Shown here piece after piece: positions 34,131 to 42,227 of a DNA stretch of 64,000 nt. Source of the stretch: Peptoniphilus_A harei_B. Its GTDB lineage: Bacteria > Bacillota > Clostridia > Tissierellales > Peptoniphilaceae. Made by a program: the position numbers and the translations under genes. Location: the NCBI GenBank assembly GCA_032560695.1, contig JAWGHR010000004.1, positions 98,192 through 162,191 on the forward strand, written 5' to 3'. Numbering within the stretch: position 1 is the first letter of the stretch; every line of letters begins with the position of its first letter. The notes beneath the pieces were generated by a model, which saw nothing but the letters and a program-made list of their open reading frames with translations, did no database searches and was not told the origin of the DNA.

Positions 34131-34169
34131 CCTTATGGTCTTCGGCATAGTTTAAAAAACTATGCAAGG
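34131..34169 (-). promoter_or_regulatory. Candidate S6:S18 autoregulatory leader
   Basis: In the rpsF leader (minus strand) a perfect 9-bp hairpin GCATAGTTT/AAACTATGC (34145-34165) is capped by TTT. An outer stem CCTT/AAGG (34166-34169 with 34131-34134) pairs bases at the ribosome binding site. The 3' internal loop reads CGAAGACCAT, and the preceding C completes a CCG. The known S6:S18 motif has a hairpin with a conserved CCG in its 3' bulge, so this matches in outline. Structure judged by eye. Confidence 0.55.
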
Positions 34170-34184
34170 ATTTCAATCTTTGAT

Positions 34185-34213
34185 ATTATATATTAAAGAA
34201 ATTGCTTAGTCAA
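34185..34213 (-). promoter_or_regulatory. Promoter of rpsF operon
   Basis: TTGACT (34208-34213), 17 bases, TATAAT (34185-34190) on the minus strand. Confidence 0.8.
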
Positions 34214-34235
34214 GATTTTATTTAAAGAGGTGTTT

Positions 34236-34709
34236 ATGGAAGTTAAATCTATTAAAGTTAAGAAGAAAAAGACCATTGCCCTTGTTGCCCACGACCACAA
34301 GAAGAAGGAACTTCTTGATTGGGTAAAAAGACATGAAAATGAGCTAAAAGGTCACAAGTTTATTGGGACAGGAACAACTGCAGCCCTTATATCACGCGAG
34401 ACTTCTCTCGACGTCAAAAGACTTGTATCTGGTCCTCTTGGTGGTGACCAACAGCTTGGTGCCAAGATATCGGATTCACAAATTGATATTTTGATTTTCT
34501 TTTGGGATCCTCTTGAGGCACAACCTCACGACCCAGACGTCAAGGCCCTACTAAGAATCTCAACACTCTACAACATTGCCCTTGCTACCTCCCCAACTAC
34601 TGCTGACTACATCTTGTCATCTCCAATGTTTAGTGAGGAGTACGAGGTAGAAATTTTGGACAACGATTATTCAGTAGAAGATAGAATTTCAAAAAATGAT
34701 TTTGATTAA
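34236..34709 (+). CDS. mgsA: Methylglyoxal synthase
   Basis: The enzyme converts dihydroxyacetone phosphate to methylglyoxal, a glycolytic bypass when phosphate is low. The 157 residues contain the phosphate-binding TGTTAALI, SGPLGGDQQLGAKI, and the active-site stretch FWDPLEAQPHDPDVKALLR with catalytic His and Asp. ATG at 34236 is chosen over GTG at 34230 because AGAGG is six bases before it. Alkaline phosphatase in the window fits the same phosphate-stress theme, though the genes are apart. Confidence 0.96.
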   Translation: MEVKSIKVKKKKTIALVAHDHKKKELLDWVKRHENELKGHKFIGTGTTAALISRETSLDVKRLVSGPLGGDQQLGAKISDSQIDILIFFWDPLEAQPHDPDVKALLRISTLYNIALATSPTTADYILSSPMFSEEYEVEILDNDYSVEDRISKNDFD

Positions 34710-34728
34710 TTTTTATAGGACACATTTG

Positions 34729-35766
34729 ATGAATTTTACTAAGAAAAAATTTGTTTTGACATTATTAGCCTTGTTTCTTGTCCTTCCTCTTATTTCTAAT
34801 AAGTTTTTTAAAACAAATTATGAGGATTTAAATTCTGATACTAAGGAATTGTTAGAAGAGTATGATGAGTTTTGCGACAAAAATGTTGAACTTTGGAAAA
34901 ATTACAAGCTAGATGAAAAAACTATTGCCATGATAGACAAAAATTTTCTTGGAGATTTTTATTTGATAAACCCCAATGAAGAGATAAAAAGTTTATCTGC
35001 AAAAGAAATCAAGATGCCAAAAAATTTTAAGATAAAAGTTTATAGAATTTCAAAGAATTATCCAAAGAGATTAAATTTTATAATGGGAAATTTTAATACC
35101 AAGGATAGAAATTATTCGATTTTGGGACAAAAAAATATTTTTTATTTAAAGACAAATGAAGATTCTCTCGCAGAAAAATATAGTTCTAAGAGATTTACTC
35201 CTCTTCTAGCTCACGAGGCTTTCCACTATTATGTACAAGAAGATTGGGATGATTTAACTTTTAGAGGCCTTTCTTATTCAGATGATGAACTTACTTTATT
35301 AGACAAAGAATACCAATTATTAGATCAAATTAAGGATGAAGTAGAAAAAGAAAACTCAGATAAGATTTTGCTAGATTCATATTTAAAAAATTATCTTAAA
35401 ATCATGGACGAGCGTATAAAATTTACTGACAACGAAAAATTAAAGGCCGAGCTCGTAGAAGAAACTATTGAGGGAACAGCCCAATATGTTGAGATAAAGG
35501 CAGCAAGGGCTATAAATTATGATCTTGGAATTTTATATTTTGACAATACAAAAGATGTATGTTTTTCAGACATTCTTCCAACTTTAAAAAAGGGACAAAT
35601 TGATCAATCTCTTATTGGTTCACACCTTGTTTATGCATCAGGTGCTCTTCTTTGCTTTGCAATGGATAAAATTGACTTCCCAAATTGGCAAAATCTTTTA
35701 ACTGAAAAAAATAAAAAAGAAAGTTACACCCTATACGATTTAATATCTGATTATTATAAAAATTAA
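34729..35766 (+). CDS. Membrane-anchored protein with HExxH zinc-peptidase motif
   Basis: The 345-residue protein has a basic N terminus and one hydrophobic segment at about 8-24 (FVLTLLALFLVLPLIS), so the bulk is probably outside the membrane. The motif LLAHEAFHYYVQ places HEAFH at 162-166, and EETIEGTAQYVE near 244-255 supplies a plausible third zinc-ligand glutamate. This is the HExxH...E pattern of gluzincin peptidases. I do not recognise a named family. The start at 34729 is favoured because AGGA lies eight bases upstream; an earlier in-frame ATG at 34696 overlaps mgsA. Confidence 0.7.
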   Translation: MNFTKKKFVLTLLALFLVLPLISNKFFKTNYEDLNSDTKELLEEYDEFCDKNVELWKNYKLDEKTIAMIDKNFLGDFYLINPNEEIKSLSAKEIKMPKNFKIKVYRISKNYPKRLNFIMGNFNTKDRNYSILGQKNIFYLKTNEDSLAEKYSSKRFTPLLAHEAFHYYVQEDWDDLTFRGLSYSDDELTLLDKEYQLLDQIKDEVEKENSDKILLDSYLKNYLKIMDERIKFTDNEKLKAELVEETIEGTAQYVEIKAARAINYDLGILYFDNTKDVCFSDILPTLKKGQIDQSLIGSHLVYASGALLCFAMDKIDFPNWQNLLTEKNKKESYTLYDLISDYYKN

Positions 35767-35772
35767 TTTTAT

Positions 35773-35816
35773 ATATCCTTGGCAATTCAAATTTCAAATT
35801 GCTGAGGATATTTTTT
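35773..35816 (+). terminator. Terminator after the HExxH gene
   Basis: Long imperfect stem ATATCCTTGGCAATT with AATTGCTGAGGATAT, then TTTTT. Confidence 0.75.
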
Positions 35817-35884
35817 ATAATTTTTATAATAATATTATGTGTGATAAAATTATAAATAGAATTTTGTTTTTAGGAGAAATGATA

Positions 35885-37084
35885 ATGTTAAATAGATTTT
35901 TAAAATACGTGTCCTTTGAGACAACAAGTGACGAGTCTTCAGAGACTTGCCCATCAAGTGAAAGGCAGTTAGTTCTTGGTAATTATTTAGTGGATGAGCT
36001 AAGGTCTCTTGGGATCCAAGCAGAGATTGATGAGAATGGTTATGTCTATGGAAAGATTCCTGGAAAGGTCAAGGCAAAGAAAACTGTGGGCTTTATTGCT
36101 CACATGGATACAGCTCCTGACATGTCTGGAAAAGACGTCAAACCAAGAATTATAGAAAATTATGACGGGGCTGACATTAAGTTAAACGAAGAATTCACAA
36201 CAAGTGTGAAAGACTTTCCTTTTTTAAAGGACCTAAAGGGACAAACTATAATAACAACTGATGGGAATACCCTACTTGGGGCAGACGACAAGGCAGGGAT
36301 TGCAATTATAGTTTCTGCTGTGGAAGAACTTTTAAATGACCCAGATGCAAAATATGGCGATATTAGGATTGCCTTTACGCCAGACGAAGAAATAGGAAGA
36401 GGGGCCGACAAGTTTAATGTAAAAGATTTTGGGGCAGACTTTGCCTTCACTGTTGACGGTGGACCCCTTGGCGAGCTTGAGTACGAAACCTTTAACGCAG
36501 CTTCTTGCAAGGTCAAGATCCAAGGTAAAAATGTTCATCCAGGTTCTGCCAAGGATGCCATGGTAAATTCTCAACTAATAGCAATGGAATTTAATTCAAT
36601 GCTTCCTGTAGGCGAAAGACCTGAGTACACTGAAGGCTACGAAGGCTTCTCCCTTCTACTTAGCATGGAAGGGTCTGTTGAGTCCACAAAGATGTCCTAC
36701 ATCATCAGGGACCATTCAAGGGAAAAGTTTGAAGCTAGAAAGAAATTATTTGAAGAAATTGCTGACTTCTTAAACAAAAAGTACAATGATAGGATAAAAA
36801 TTGAAATCAAGGACCAATATTACAATATGAGAGAAAAACTTGAGGACCACATGGAAATCATCGACCTGGCAAAGGCTGCCTTTGATAGGGCAGGTGTCGA
36901 GCCAGTGATTGGACCAGTAAGAGGTGGAACTGACGGATCAAAGCTTTCCTTTATGGATCTACCAACTCCTAACCTCTTTACAGGCGGCTACAACTACCAC
37001 GGCAGGTACGAGCTTGTGAGTCTTGACCAAATGGAAAAATCTAAGGAAGTTGTAAAAAATATTATAAAACTCTTAGCTGAATAA
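35885..37084 (+). CDS. pepT: Peptidase T (tripeptide aminopeptidase)
   Basis: This M20 zinc metallopeptidase of 399 residues releases the N-terminal residue of tripeptides. Zinc and catalytic motifs are present: AHMDTAPD, LGADDKAGIA, FTPDEEIGRGAD, VHPGSAKD and PVRGGTDGSKLSF. The YNYHGRYE end is typical of PepT. ATG at 35885 (MLNRFLKYV) is chosen because AGGAG is eight bases upstream and PepT proteins begin this way; earlier in-frame codons at 35837 and 35879 are less suitable. Confidence 0.96.
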   Translation: MLNRFLKYVSFETTSDESSETCPSSERQLVLGNYLVDELRSLGIQAEIDENGYVYGKIPGKVKAKKTVGFIAHMDTAPDMSGKDVKPRIIENYDGADIKLNEEFTTSVKDFPFLKDLKGQTIITTDGNTLLGADDKAGIAIIVSAVEELLNDPDAKYGDIRIAFTPDEEIGRGADKFNVKDFGADFAFTVDGGPLGELEYETFNAASCKVKIQGKNVHPGSAKDAMVNSQLIAMEFNSMLPVGERPEYTEGYEGFSLLLSMEGSVESTKMSYIIRDHSREKFEARKKLFEEIADFLNKKYNDRIKIEIKDQYYNMREKLEDHMEIIDLAKAAFDRAGVEPVIGPVRGGTDGSKLSFMDLPTPNLFTGGYNYHGRYELVSLDQMEKSKEVVKNIIKLLAE

Positions 37085-37090
37085 CTTATG

Positions 37091-37119
37091 AATCACCAGG
37101 CGACTGGTGATTTTTTGTT
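37091..37119 (+). terminator. Terminator of pepT
   Basis: Perfect stem ATCACCAG with CTGGTGAT around GCGA, then TTTTTG. Confidence 0.85.
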
Positions 37120-37124
37120 TTGAT

Positions 37125-37330
37125 TTTTTATGAAGTCATAAGTTTTTATTTTTTAAATTTTGCCAGTTCCTAAGTTTTTCTAAACTCATAATCTTTTATG
37201 AAGCCATATATTTTTTATTGAGTCATAAGACTTTATGAAGTCATAAGTTTTTATAAAGTTATAAGTTTTTATAAAGTTATAAGTTTTTATAAAGTCATAA
37301 GCTTTTATGAAGTAATAAGAATTCATAAAA
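37125..37330. repeat. 18-bp tandem repeat array between pepT and the LCP gene
   Basis: About eight copies of an 18-base unit close to TTTTTATGAAGTCATAAG. Units from 37212 on are adjacent, while the first copy at 37125 is separated by a diverged stretch. Variants are TTTTTATAAAGTTATAAG (two copies) and CTTTTATGAAGTAATAAG. Each unit is nearly palindromic around GAAGTC. The array lies between two facing terminators and has no coding sense. Confidence 0.8.
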
Positions 37331-37352
37331 AAAGAACCCTTGCGGGGTTCCT
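37327..37352 (-). terminator. Terminator of the LCP gene
   Basis: Minus-strand stem AGGAACCC with GGGTTCTT around CGCAA, then TTTTT. Confidence 0.8.
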
Positions 37353-38501
37353 TTAATTATAATTCTTTGTAGTTTTTGATGAAGTCCCTGAATTATTGTT
37401 AGAGTTTGAGTCTTCATTAGAAGAGTTTTCTTGAATTGCCTCTTCCTTTAACTTTTCTCTAAGCTTCTTGTCTCTCATCTTTTGTTCAGCTTCTGCCCTA
37501 TCTGTGTCTGTCATGTTCGCAAGCTCTTCTTCTGTGTAGTCTCTTACATCTTCTTCTTGAACCTCAGAATTATTTCTAAGTCTTTCCAATTCAGAAGCTT
37601 GGTAGACTGCATCCTTCTTGTCAACGTAATATAGAGGTGAGCCCTTCTTCATATGACCTTCAATTGTCTTGATGTCAATATTTTCCTTGTCAAGAGTCAC
37701 ACCATAGTAGGCAAGATAAGAAAGCTGTCCATAGTTCATATCAGTTTCTATGTGCTTGTTGGCAATGGAAACTAATTTCGGAAGCTTCAAAAGCATCTTT
37801 GGTGACTTCATCTTGTCAAAAATCTTCATGATAAAGTCTTGTTGGGCCTTAATCCTGTCAAGGTCTTGGTTCTTGTAATTTTTTCTCATCCTAAGATATT
37901 TTACTGACTCCTTACCATCTAAGAGATGAAGTCCTTCTTCAAAGTCAATAACTAGTGGTGGCACAGTTGATGGGTCTGTGTACTTGTACTCTGGTGTGTA
38001 AACTTCTACTCCACCAATTGCATCAACGAGTTCTTCCACTGCCTCGTAATTAACTGTTACATAGTGGGAGATTTTTATACCCAAAAAGTCTTCAACGCTG
38101 GAAACTTGCAGGTCAATTCCACCACGAGAGTAGGCTGCATTCATCCTGTAGTTGTCATATCCCTTTAACTTGTAATATGTATCTCTAGGTATGGATAGGA
38201 GTCTAACCCTGTCATGCTTTGGATCAATTGATAGAACCATAATTGTATCTGCCCTCTTGGAGTCCTCGTCAACTTCATAAGTTACATCACTTGAGTCGAT
38301 TCCAATTAAAAGGATATTTACAATGTCTTCGTCCTCGTTAAAAATGGAAATTTTTTCTGGTTCTTGCACTTCTTCTTTATTGTTAATTTTGTTTTCATTA
38401 GCTAATTTTTGTCCTCTTGGTGCAAATATAAAGGTAAGTCCCAAGGCCCCAAGGAGGAGTACAACAGTAAGGAATACAAATATTCTGTAAATATATTTCA
38501 T
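37353..38501 (-). CDS. LytR-CpsA-Psr (LCP) family cell-wall glycopolymer ligase
   Basis: The 382-residue type II membrane protein has a membrane segment at about 5-27 and an extracytoplasmic LCP domain that attaches teichoic-acid-like or capsular polymers to peptidoglycan. Landmarks are NILLIGIDSSD, RADTIMVLSIDPKHDRVRLL, SIPRDTY, then YLRMRKNYKNQDLDRIKAQQ with the catalytic arginines. The C-terminal 60 residues are acidic and low-complexity, ending in an Asn/Ser-rich tail (SNEDSNSNNNSGTSSKTT). GGAGG precedes the ATG. It stands alone and is divergent from the next gene. Confidence 0.92.
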   Translation of the reverse strand: MKYIYRIFVFLTVVLLLGALGLTFIFAPRGQKLANENKINNKEEVQEPEKISIFNEDEDIVNILLIGIDSSDVTYEVDEDSKRADTIMVLSIDPKHDRVRLLSIPRDTYYKLKGYDNYRMNAAYSRGGIDLQVSSVEDFLGIKISHYVTVNYEAVEELVDAIGGVEVYTPEYKYTDPSTVPPLVIDFEEGLHLLDGKESVKYLRMRKNYKNQDLDRIKAQQDFIMKIFDKMKSPKMLLKLPKLVSIANKHIETDMNYGQLSYLAYYGVTLDKENIDIKTIEGHMKKGSPLYYVDKKDAVYQASELERLRNNSEVQEEDVRDYTEEELANMTDTDRAEAEQKMRDKKLREKLKEEAIQENSSNEDSNSNNNSGTSSKTTKNYN

Positions 38502-38598
38502 ATTAACCTCCTTAATTAAGTCTATATAAAATAAGAAAAGATTTCAATACTTTTATTAATATGCTAGTTAAAGTTGCCATTTGGGGTAAAATATAATT

Positions 38599-39288
38599 AT
38601 GAAAATATTATTAGATGCAGATGGTTCGCCCATAAGAAAAATAGTTGAAGATCTCTCAAAAAAATATGGGGCAAGGCTTGTAAGTGTGAAAAATTATAGC
38701 CAAGAATTTACGCCATCCTATGGTCAAGTCGTAGACGTAGACATATCCAAGGAGGCTGCCGACATCTATATAGCAAACCAAGCAAGACAAGGTGACCTTG
38801 TCATAACTAACGACAGGGGGCTTGCTTCTCTTGGACTATCTAAGGGTGCCAGGGTACTTGACTTTCAGGGTGACTTTGTAGATGACGACAACATCATGGT
38901 CTTACTTGCCAGCCGTCACTTCAACAAGAAAATGAGAGACAGGAATATTTACTCTAATATTCCTAAGAGGGAAAAATCACTAGACCAAGATTTCTATAGG
39001 TCGCTAGATAAATTTTTGGAGGGAATAAATATGTTAACACTTTTTGTTTCAAGCCTTTGCCCAGACTGTCCACCGGCAATCGAAGAAATTAAGAAGAAGG
39101 AAATCAAATGTGAAATTGTGGATATAACTTCTTCCATGGCAAGTCTCAAAAGATTTTTAAAGGAAAGAGACTTCTCAGATGCCTTTGATGAGATTGTAGA
39201 AGAAAACCGTGTTGGGGTCCCTTGCCTTATGCGTGATGATGAATTTTTCTTCTTTGATGGAGACTTAGACGAATTTTTAGGAGGTTGA
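38599..39288 (+). CDS. YaiI/YqxD-family (DUF188) protein fused to a glutaredoxin-like domain
   Basis: The 229-residue protein has two parts. Residues 1-143 form a DUF188/YaiI-YqxD domain (MKILLDADGSPIRKIVEDLS, then DLVITNDRGLASLGLSKGA), a PIN-related fold proposed to be a nuclease. Residues 145-229 form a glutaredoxin-like domain with a CPDC redox centre at 154-157 and the cis-proline stretch VGVPCL. Met145 has its own GGAGGG site seven bases upstream, so these look like two adjacent genes joined by loss of a stop codon. The nitroreductase gene starts two bases later in the same operon. Confidence 0.85.
   Translation: MKILLDADGSPIRKIVEDLSKKYGARLVSVKNYSQEFTPSYGQVVDVDISKEAADIYIANQARQGDLVITNDRGLASLGLSKGARVLDFQGDFVDDDNIMVLLASRHFNKKMRDRNIYSNIPKREKSLDQDFYRSLDKFLEGINMLTLFVSSLCPDCPPAIEEIKKKEIKCEIVDITSSMASLKRFLKERDFSDAFDEIVEENRVGVPCLMRDDEFFFFDGDLDEFLGG
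39018..39033 (+). promoter_or_regulatory. Internal ribosome binding site and start for the glutaredoxin-like domain
   Basis: GGAGGG at 39018-39023, seven bases, ATG at 39031-39033, in frame with the upstream domain. It could yield a separate 85-residue glutaredoxin-like protein. Confidence 0.6.
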
Positions 39289-39289
39289 A

Positions 39290-39835
39290 ATGGAATTTAA
39301 AGATTTTATAGATTTAGCAAAAGTGAGACAGTCCTGCAGATCCTATGACCCTGACAGAGAAGTTGAAATAGAAAAACTTGAAGCCTGTCTTGAGAGTATG
39401 AAGCTTGCACCTTCTGCCTGCAATGCTCAGCCTTATTTTTATTACCTCGTTCATGGAGATGAGGCCAAAAACATTAAGGACCACTTGCAACTAGGGACAA
39501 TGAACTCTTTTGCCAAGGATGTGAATGCCTTTGCCATTGTGACAGAGGAAAATTACAACCTAACTGCAAAGATCGGGTCTTCTGTCAAGGATCAAGACTA
39601 CAAGTCCATTGACATAGGAATCTCAGCAGCCTACTTCACAGCAGAAGCAACTACTCTTGGACTTTCAACTTGCATAATGGGTTGGTTCGACGAAGAGAAA
39701 CTCAAAGAATACCTTGGCACTAAATCAAGAATTAGACTTGTCATCGCCATAGGCTACGCAAAAGACGACAAACTTCGTGAGAAAAAAAGAAAATCTTCTG
39801 ACGCGATTTATAAAATGGTATCAGAAGATAAGTAA
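39290..39835 (+). CDS. Nitroreductase family protein
   Basis: The 181-residue FMN-dependent oxidoreductase fold has an early ARG/SER-rich FMN contact (VRQSCRSYDPDR), then LAPSACNAQPYFYYLV, SIDIGISAAYFTAEATTLGL and IAIGYAKDD. These are the FMN phosphate, dimer and active-site stretches of the NfsB/FRP superfamily. The physiological substrate is unknown. GGAGG overlaps the end of the upstream fusion gene. A terminator follows. Confidence 0.88.
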   Translation: MEFKDFIDLAKVRQSCRSYDPDREVEIEKLEACLESMKLAPSACNAQPYFYYLVHGDEAKNIKDHLQLGTMNSFAKDVNAFAIVTEENYNLTAKIGSSVKDQDYKSIDIGISAAYFTAEATTLGLSTCIMGWFDEEKLKEYLGTKSRIRLVIAIGYAKDDKLREKKRKSSDAIYKMVSEDK

Positions 39836-39841
39836 ATTTAT

Positions 39842-39868
39842 GACTAGGTCTTGTGGCCTAGTTTTTTT
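39842..39868 (+). terminator. Terminator of the nitroreductase operon
   Basis: Stem ACTAGG with CCTAGT around TCTTGTGG, then TTTTTT, just before the convergent response regulator gene end. Confidence 0.75.
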
Positions 39869-39869
39869 A

Positions 39870-40457
39870 TTACATAAGGGGCCTGAGATAACCCATCTCA
39901 AGAGCAATCTTGCAAGCCTCAATGGCATTCTTAGCACCAAGCTTAGCGTAAATATTTGCCAGGTGGTTGTAGAGGGTCCTCTCGCTGATGTAGAGTTTAT
40001 CTGCAATTTCTTTTTTAGTTAGGCCACTTAAGACTTCTAATAAAATCTCCTCTTCCCTCTTTGTAAGGGGTTCAATTATTTTCTCTTCCCCATCGAAGGG
40101 AATTTTTTCGTCCTTGTAAACCTTCTCAAGTCTTTCTATGACCTCATCAACATCAAGGGACTTGTTTATAAAGTCCTTGGCTCCCTTTTCTAGGGCCAGC
40201 CTCTTGTAGTTTATCATGTCGTAGGAAGTCAGAATCACAATTTTTTTATTTTTATCATAGATCTTATCTAAGATGTCAAAGCCCGTATCCTCTTCCTTGA
40301 GGTTTATATCCAAGATTATTATGTCGTAGTCACCCTCCACTTCCTCATAAAACTTTTTTATGTCGCTGGTGTAGGTGCAAGAAATCCCCCTCTCTTCCAA
40401 TAGGACTTTCAGGCTCTCACCAAAAATTTTGTGGTCATCTAATAAAAGAATTTTCAT
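39870..40457 (-). CDS. Response regulator, NarL/LuxR type
   Basis: The 195-residue two-component response regulator has a receiver domain at residues 1-120. The acidic pair is in LLLDDHKI, the phospho-acceptor Asp50 is in IIILDINL, and the conserved Lys is in DFINKSLD. A LuxR-type helix-turn-helix follows at about 130-190 (LTKREEEILLEVLSGLTKKE, then LYISERTLYNHLANIYAKLG). Its start overlaps the end of the kinase gene by 23 bases. It probably controls the ABC operon in which it sits. Confidence 0.93.
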   Translation of the reverse strand: MKILLLDDHKIFGESLKVLLEERGISCTYTSDIKKFYEEVEGDYDIIILDINLKEEDTGFDILDKIYDKNKKIVILTSYDMINYKRLALEKGAKDFINKSLDVDEVIERLEKVYKDEKIPFDGEEKIIEPLTKREEEILLEVLSGLTKKEIADKLYISERTLYNHLANIYAKLGAKNAIEACKIALEMGYLRPLM

Positions 40458-41598
40458 CTCTGTACCTTCTTATTTTTATTCTCGTGTAAAGACTTCCATC
40501 CCTATCCTCGTAGGCAATTTCTCCTTCATTTGTCCTAATTAACATCTTCAAAAGGAGGACTCCCCTCTTGGAGTCTTGGATGTTTTTAAAGTCTTCTTCT
40601 CTCATGCCGTCGCTTTCAACTTCCATAAGTATAAAGTCCTCATCTTCATAGAGCCTGTAAAAAATATAGGTCGCCTCGGAATGCTTGTAGATGTTGTTGA
40701 CAAGCTCCTTGGTAATGGTTGAGATAAGTCTAACTTCTTCCTTGCTTGCATTATCTCTTAGGCCATCAGAAATTTTTTGGTCTATCTTAGTTTTCTTCTC
40801 TGGATAAAGGCTGGCAAGATTTTCAAAAACTCCCTGGATGTTTTCTTCTATGCCAAAGTCCTCAAAGAGCCTAGTTTGATAGAATTTCATAATCTCCCTA
40901 AGTCTTCCATTTAAGTTGCTAAGAATATCTCTTGCCAGGTCCACTCTTGGTTCTGCTAGGCTTAGATAATTTTTTGCTGCAAAAATATCTTGGAGGACTT
41001 CATCATGAATAAGTCTTGCAAAGTTCTCACGTTCCTCGCCAAGATATTCGGACATATAAAAAAGTTTAAAGACTTCTTCATAGACGTCTTCCCTGTCCTT
41101 TAAGAAGAGGAAGAACAAGAGACAGTAGGCAAAAAATATTATTTGATAGAAGATATGGATCACTGGCCCGTCAAGGTCCAGGAGATAAATTATCCCTGTG
41201 AAAACAAGGAGGAGGACAAGGGTTGCCACCTGGGTCATCTTCTTGGAAACTGGAAGGACACTAATGTGCCTAGCCCTATCAGGTCTTAGGTTTTTCTTAA
41301 TATAAATTAGACTTGTCACAAGCCCAAGTCCCATAAAAATTATTGGACTTAAGTTTTTATTTAGGGCCAGGGCAAAAAAGAATAAGGAAAGAAAAATTAT
41401 AGGTCCATGGCTTTTCTTGTCTTCACTCTTACTTATCTCTGTGTGAATAAATCCGTAGATAGTCCCTATAATTAAAAAGCTCATTAAGTTCATGAGGGCC
41501 TGGTTGTCTATTAGGTCCCCAAGCTTATAAAGCCAAGCCCAATAAAAAATTAGGGCAACTTGGCAAATTATAATTTTTAAAATTCTCTTTCCCATCAA
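40435..41598 (-). CDS. Sensor histidine kinase, HisKA_3 type, with altered ATP-lid glycines
   Basis: The 387-residue kinase has about six N-terminal membrane segments (residues 8-165). The phospho-acceptor stretch is LIHDEVLQDIFAAKNYL and the N box is ELVNNIYKHSEAT. The usual DNGxG motif appears as ESDGMREED and the following GxGL motif as KRGVLLLKM, so two nucleotide-lid glycine motifs are degenerate. It may be a weak kinase or act mainly as a phosphatase. Overlaps both neighbours in an ABC-kinase-regulator operon. Confidence 0.88.
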   Translation of the reverse strand: MMGKRILKIIICQVALIFYWAWLYKLGDLIDNQALMNLMSFLIIGTIYGFIHTEISKSEDKKSHGPIIFLSLFFFALALNKNLSPIIFMGLGLVTSLIYIKKNLRPDRARHISVLPVSKKMTQVATLVLLLVFTGIIYLLDLDGPVIHIFYQIIFFAYCLLFFLFLKDREDVYEEVFKLFYMSEYLGEERENFARLIHDEVLQDIFAAKNYLSLAEPRVDLARDILSNLNGRLREIMKFYQTRLFEDFGIEENIQGVFENLASLYPEKKTKIDQKISDGLRDNASKEEVRLISTITKELVNNIYKHSEATYIFYRLYEDEDFILMEVESDGMREEDFKNIQDSKRGVLLLKMLIRTNEGEIAYEDRDGSLYTRIKIRRYRDENSFIR

Positions 41599-42227
41599 AA
41601 GTAGGTCACTCCAATTCTCTCCTTATTTGTCCTAAGGGCAACAAAAATATTTATAGCAAATAAAATTAAAAACTTGCTTATCAAGTACAATTTTATCATA
41701 GAAGTGAAAATATAAATATTGATTGAGACCATTAAGATGAGAATACCAAGGAGAATTATCTTGTTTTGGAGCCCTGCCATCTTGTTCATGTTCTCTGTGT
41801 TTAAAATTTTTAAAATTAAAAAATTTGTGTAGAGGCCTGATGTAAGTAAGAAGTTAAAAATTTCAGGGACCCCAAGCCTTGTCTTAAAGGCAAAAAATAT
41901 AAGGGCTGGCAAGAGTGTAAGTAGGCTTGCTAGGTAGGTGGCTCCAAAATATTTTATGACTAGGAACTTTATTCCAAGACCATTGGCAAGGACAAACTCA
42001 ATCTTATTCCTCGCCTTGTCCTCTTGGAGGGTCCCCTTAGAAAACTCAAGGGCAAAAATTAAAAACAAGCTGGCAAGACCCTCTGTCCCCATAAGCCTTG
42101 ATAGTTTTGTGCCTTCTTCAAGAGAAAAGCTTGAAAGATAAGTGAAGACCAGACCAAAAAATCCCATTAAGAGGGCATTCTTGTCCAAGCTTTTCTTTAG
42201 GTCGAGACCAATTAATTTTAAGACCAA
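41595..42227 (-). CDS. ABC-2-type transporter permease (second subunit)
   Basis: The 210-residue membrane protein has about five or six hydrophobic segments (LLMGFFGLVFTYLSSF, ASLLTLLPALIFFAF, IILLGILILMVSINIYIF). The stretch EFSKGTLQEDKARNKIEFVL before a segment is typical of ABC-2 permeases in multi-gene exporters. It overlaps the upstream permease by 10 bases and the kinase by four. With the adjacent permease and ATPase it would form an exporter, perhaps for a peptide or antimicrobial. Confidence 0.75.
   Translation of the reverse strand: MVLKLIGLDLKKSLDKNALLMGFFGLVFTYLSSFSLEEGTKLSRLMGTEGLASLFLIFALEFSKGTLQEDKARNKIEFVLANGLGIKFLVIKYFGATYLASLLTLLPALIFFAFKTRLGVPEIFNFLLTSGLYTNFLILKILNTENMNKMAGLQNKIILLGILILMVSINIYIFTSMIKLYLISKFLILFAINIFVALRTNKERIGVTYF

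Noticed and set aside
37125..37330. Repeat array considered as CRISPR
   Set aside because: Units are adjacent with no unique spacers of constant length, and no cas genes are in the window.
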